Below, piece by piece: positions 62,176-64,000 of a stretch of DNA of 64,000 bases. Origin of the DNA: Selaginella moellendorffii (lineage: Eukaryota; Streptophyta; Lycopodiopsida; Selaginellales; Selaginellaceae); assembly GCF_000143415.4 (NCBI RefSeq), contig NW_003314296.1:1706966-1770965 (forward strand). The letters run 5' to 3'. The position numbers and the translations under genes are program-made. Numbering within the stretch: the stretch's first letter is position 1; each line of letters starts with the position of its first letter. Below the pieces are notes generated by a model. That model had not been told where the DNA came from. It saw only the letters and a program-made list of their open reading frames with translations, and made no database searches.

Positions 62176-63744
62176 ACCTCTCTCTTAGAGGTGTAGTTCA
62201 TAACCTTGTTGCACTCTCAATAATGATCAGAAGTTGCAGTGGCATTGTAGATGAATACTTCGTCCCTGTTCCTCTCCCAGTGGCAGTGGCAGCAGCAGAG
62301 GCAAGACCGAACAACCAGGACAAGATTAACCAACACAAAAGGAATCCACCTGACTGCTGCCAGGGGTATCAAAAAATGGTAGCTTTTCTTATAATTATTT
62401 TCAGCTGTGCATCATTTACAAAACTTACACTCTACAAATCTCACTCGCAAGAGGTTATTTACCATAGTAGTTACATAGTTGGTTTGTCTCAACTCCTGCA
62501 AAATTGGAAGAAAGAAAAAAAGTTCCTATCACCTTATTTGGGAAAACTTCTCTCACCACTCATATGAGGCATGAGACTGTCAGTGATGGAAGTAGCTAGA
62601 GAGAATCCAGCTTCCAGCTGGTGAGATGCAAACTTGGCAACATGCTGAAGGGGAGGAAGAGAAAGGCTAGAAGTAGTGAGGAGGAGAAGGAAGAGGTTTG
62701 TTGAAAGCTCTGTGTGGATGAGAGCTGTTGCATTATAAGCTAGATCCAACTGAGTCCTTGGGGGGTTGATGATGTCATTCTCCTAGCGATTGACTAGCAT
62801 GAATGCTCACATGCCTGTGAATATTGTTTTCTATATGGTTTTTCTTGTAACTGGTTCGAATAAATGAAACTAGGTGAAAATGGTTTTTCAACAATGGTTA
62901 TATGTATAGTTTGCACGTACATGTTCCAACATGATTCTTTTAAAGCATAGTAGGAACTGAAGATAGCTATCAATATATGTAACATATGAAGCTTATTATG
63001 CAATTATCAATCAATTTAATTTTTACTGTAGCTAGCATATGATTTGATCTCTAGAATGTTTATAAAAGACTTTTTTAATAGGCCAATTTTTATAGCAACT
63101 CAAATATGCTTAAAAATTATGGGATACTTTACCATTGCATTTATAATTTATAAACTTTGTTATAAATTATAACAAGTTTGCTTAGGAGAGACTCATGTTT
63201 TTGGGCAATGTGTGATGTGAGTACTAAAGTGAGAACGAAGGGATGAGAACTCAACACCCGAATAAGTAATAGACTGGGATGAAATAGAAGCATTCAAAAA
63301 CTACCACTACATCTCTGCATTGGTATGACTTAACATGGGAGATCACATTACTATTCTCTTTCTATTTTTTTTAAAGCTTATGATTACTGTTTTCCATTCT
63401 TTGTCACGATACAAACTTTTGTTTGTAGGTTGCAGAACAAAGTTATGAAAAAAGAGAAGCTGAAGGAACAAATTGCCAACTTGCAGTGGCACTACTTTTT
63501 TCCAATCGTTCGAAAAAAATTTGGAGAGTGCCAGTCAATGAGCACCTTAAAATTATCGCAAATGCTACTAAAAAAAATAGTAATGCAAGGAGAAAATATG
63601 TTTAAAACCACCCTTGATGTTCTTTAATACAAGACGAAGGCATGGCCCGCCTTTAAACAATACAAAGTAAACACATTTAGCAATTGTACAGCTGATTACC
63701 ATCTCTAAAATACAATTGCTGCATTCCTCTTTCTTGCACTCCCT
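62176..63744. other. Gene-free AT-rich region
   Basis: No gene supported. The part at 62230-62760 has moderate complexity and may be retroelement-derived; the rest is AT-rich with short random frames. Confidence 0.4.
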
Positions 63745-64000
63745 CCAGGTATGCTGCAAGGCAGAGAGAATGCGAGCCAGAAAGACTGGCCGCGCATCAC
63801 CTAGCACCATTGTTTTTGCATCCAAAGAATGTGGAGGACGATGTTGCTGCGTATAGAGGAGTATAGAGAATCCGCGTGGAAATTCTGTTTTTAAGTCTGC
63901 GAGGAGCAAGACTCCTCTGAAGCTTGATGATTTGTTCTCTGCTATTTTTGTTCTTCCTGTCTTGATCATACACGTTTCCTTCTTTCCAGTCGATGTGGAG
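63745..64000 (+). pseudogene. Partial ObgC pseudogene, runs off the window
   Basis: 63745-63860 matches the start of the ObgC coding sequence (54160-54300: the GMLQGRD, ARKIGRA and [10 protein letters not shown] segments) with indels. 63868-63965 then matches the end of ObgC exon 1 and its first intron (FKSARSKTP, TGTTCTTCCTGTCTTGAT), and the final bases match the start of exon 2. About 900 bp of exon 1 are deleted between. Retention of intron sequence points to DNA duplication rather than retroposition. Confidence 0.8.

Noticed and set aside
61885-62201. Lys/Arg-rich small proteins on the minus strand
   Set aside because: They arise from the 52-bp tandem repeat and have no homology pattern.

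Overview
This is a nuclear window from a land plant. Genes are split by short introns (about 50-130 bp) with GT/AG borders. The window carries a chloroplast Obg GTPase, a DYW-type PPR protein, a plastid-type rhodanese, a GDSL esterase, PA-domain plant subtilases, an ALDH2-like dehydrogenase, relics of a chlorophyll a/b-binding protein gene, and Ty1-copia debris. The compact genes and tandem subtilases suggest a lycophyte such as Selaginella moellendorffii. That identification is inference; no search was run.

Positions 1-50,055 are a rearranged multigene cluster built from a few recurring modules. (a) Subtilase, eight copies: S1 (50-1994 +, open wherever visible but cut by the window edge), S2 (4822-7674 +, complete, 10 exons, 770 aa), and the pseudogenes S3 (9382 +), S4 (16169 -), S5 (26493 -), S6 and S7 (30889 and 33114 +, fused) and S8 (47376 +). 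(b) ALDH2-like aldehyde dehydrogenase, placed head-to-head with a subtilase: a complete 491-aa gene (46693-44702 -), a dead copy broken by a precise 1,005-bp internal inversion (17113-19061 +), and an exon-1 stub (29943-29893 -). (c) Relics P1-P4 of a 2-oxoglutarate/Fe(II) oxygenase-like gene. (d) Behind each long ALDH copy, relics of a GDSL esterase and an LHCB gene. (e) AT-rich repeats: four degraded Ty1-copia fragments, an unclassified family present three times, a gypsy-type gag relic, a short LTR element, and two tandem-repeat tracts. These modules form nested inverted duplications. The clearest pairs are 1.46-3.9 kb with 13.95-11.7 kb, 14.0-17.15 kb with 33.1-29.9 kb, 19.8-26.5 kb with 39.7-33.4 kb, and 13.5-22.3 kb with 50.05-41.45 kb. 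At least three small inversions sit inside genes.

An assembly gap fills 50,456-51,276. A copia relic follows to about 53.64 kb.

Positions 54,101-61,793 are ordinary gene-dense DNA: ObgC (+), a single-exon PPR-DYW gene (+) with two DUF3820-like domains at its N-terminus, a rhodanese gene (-) whose stop codon lies 3 nt from the PPR stop, and a GDSL esterase (+) that starts 218 bp from the rhodanese start and lacks the catalytic serine. The last 2 kb hold a short tandem repeat, AT-rich DNA and a decayed copy of part of ObgC that runs off the window.

No multi-gene pathway is evident. The notable content is the structural history of the subtilase/ALDH cluster and two unusual proteins, the PPR fusion and the serine-less GDSL protein.
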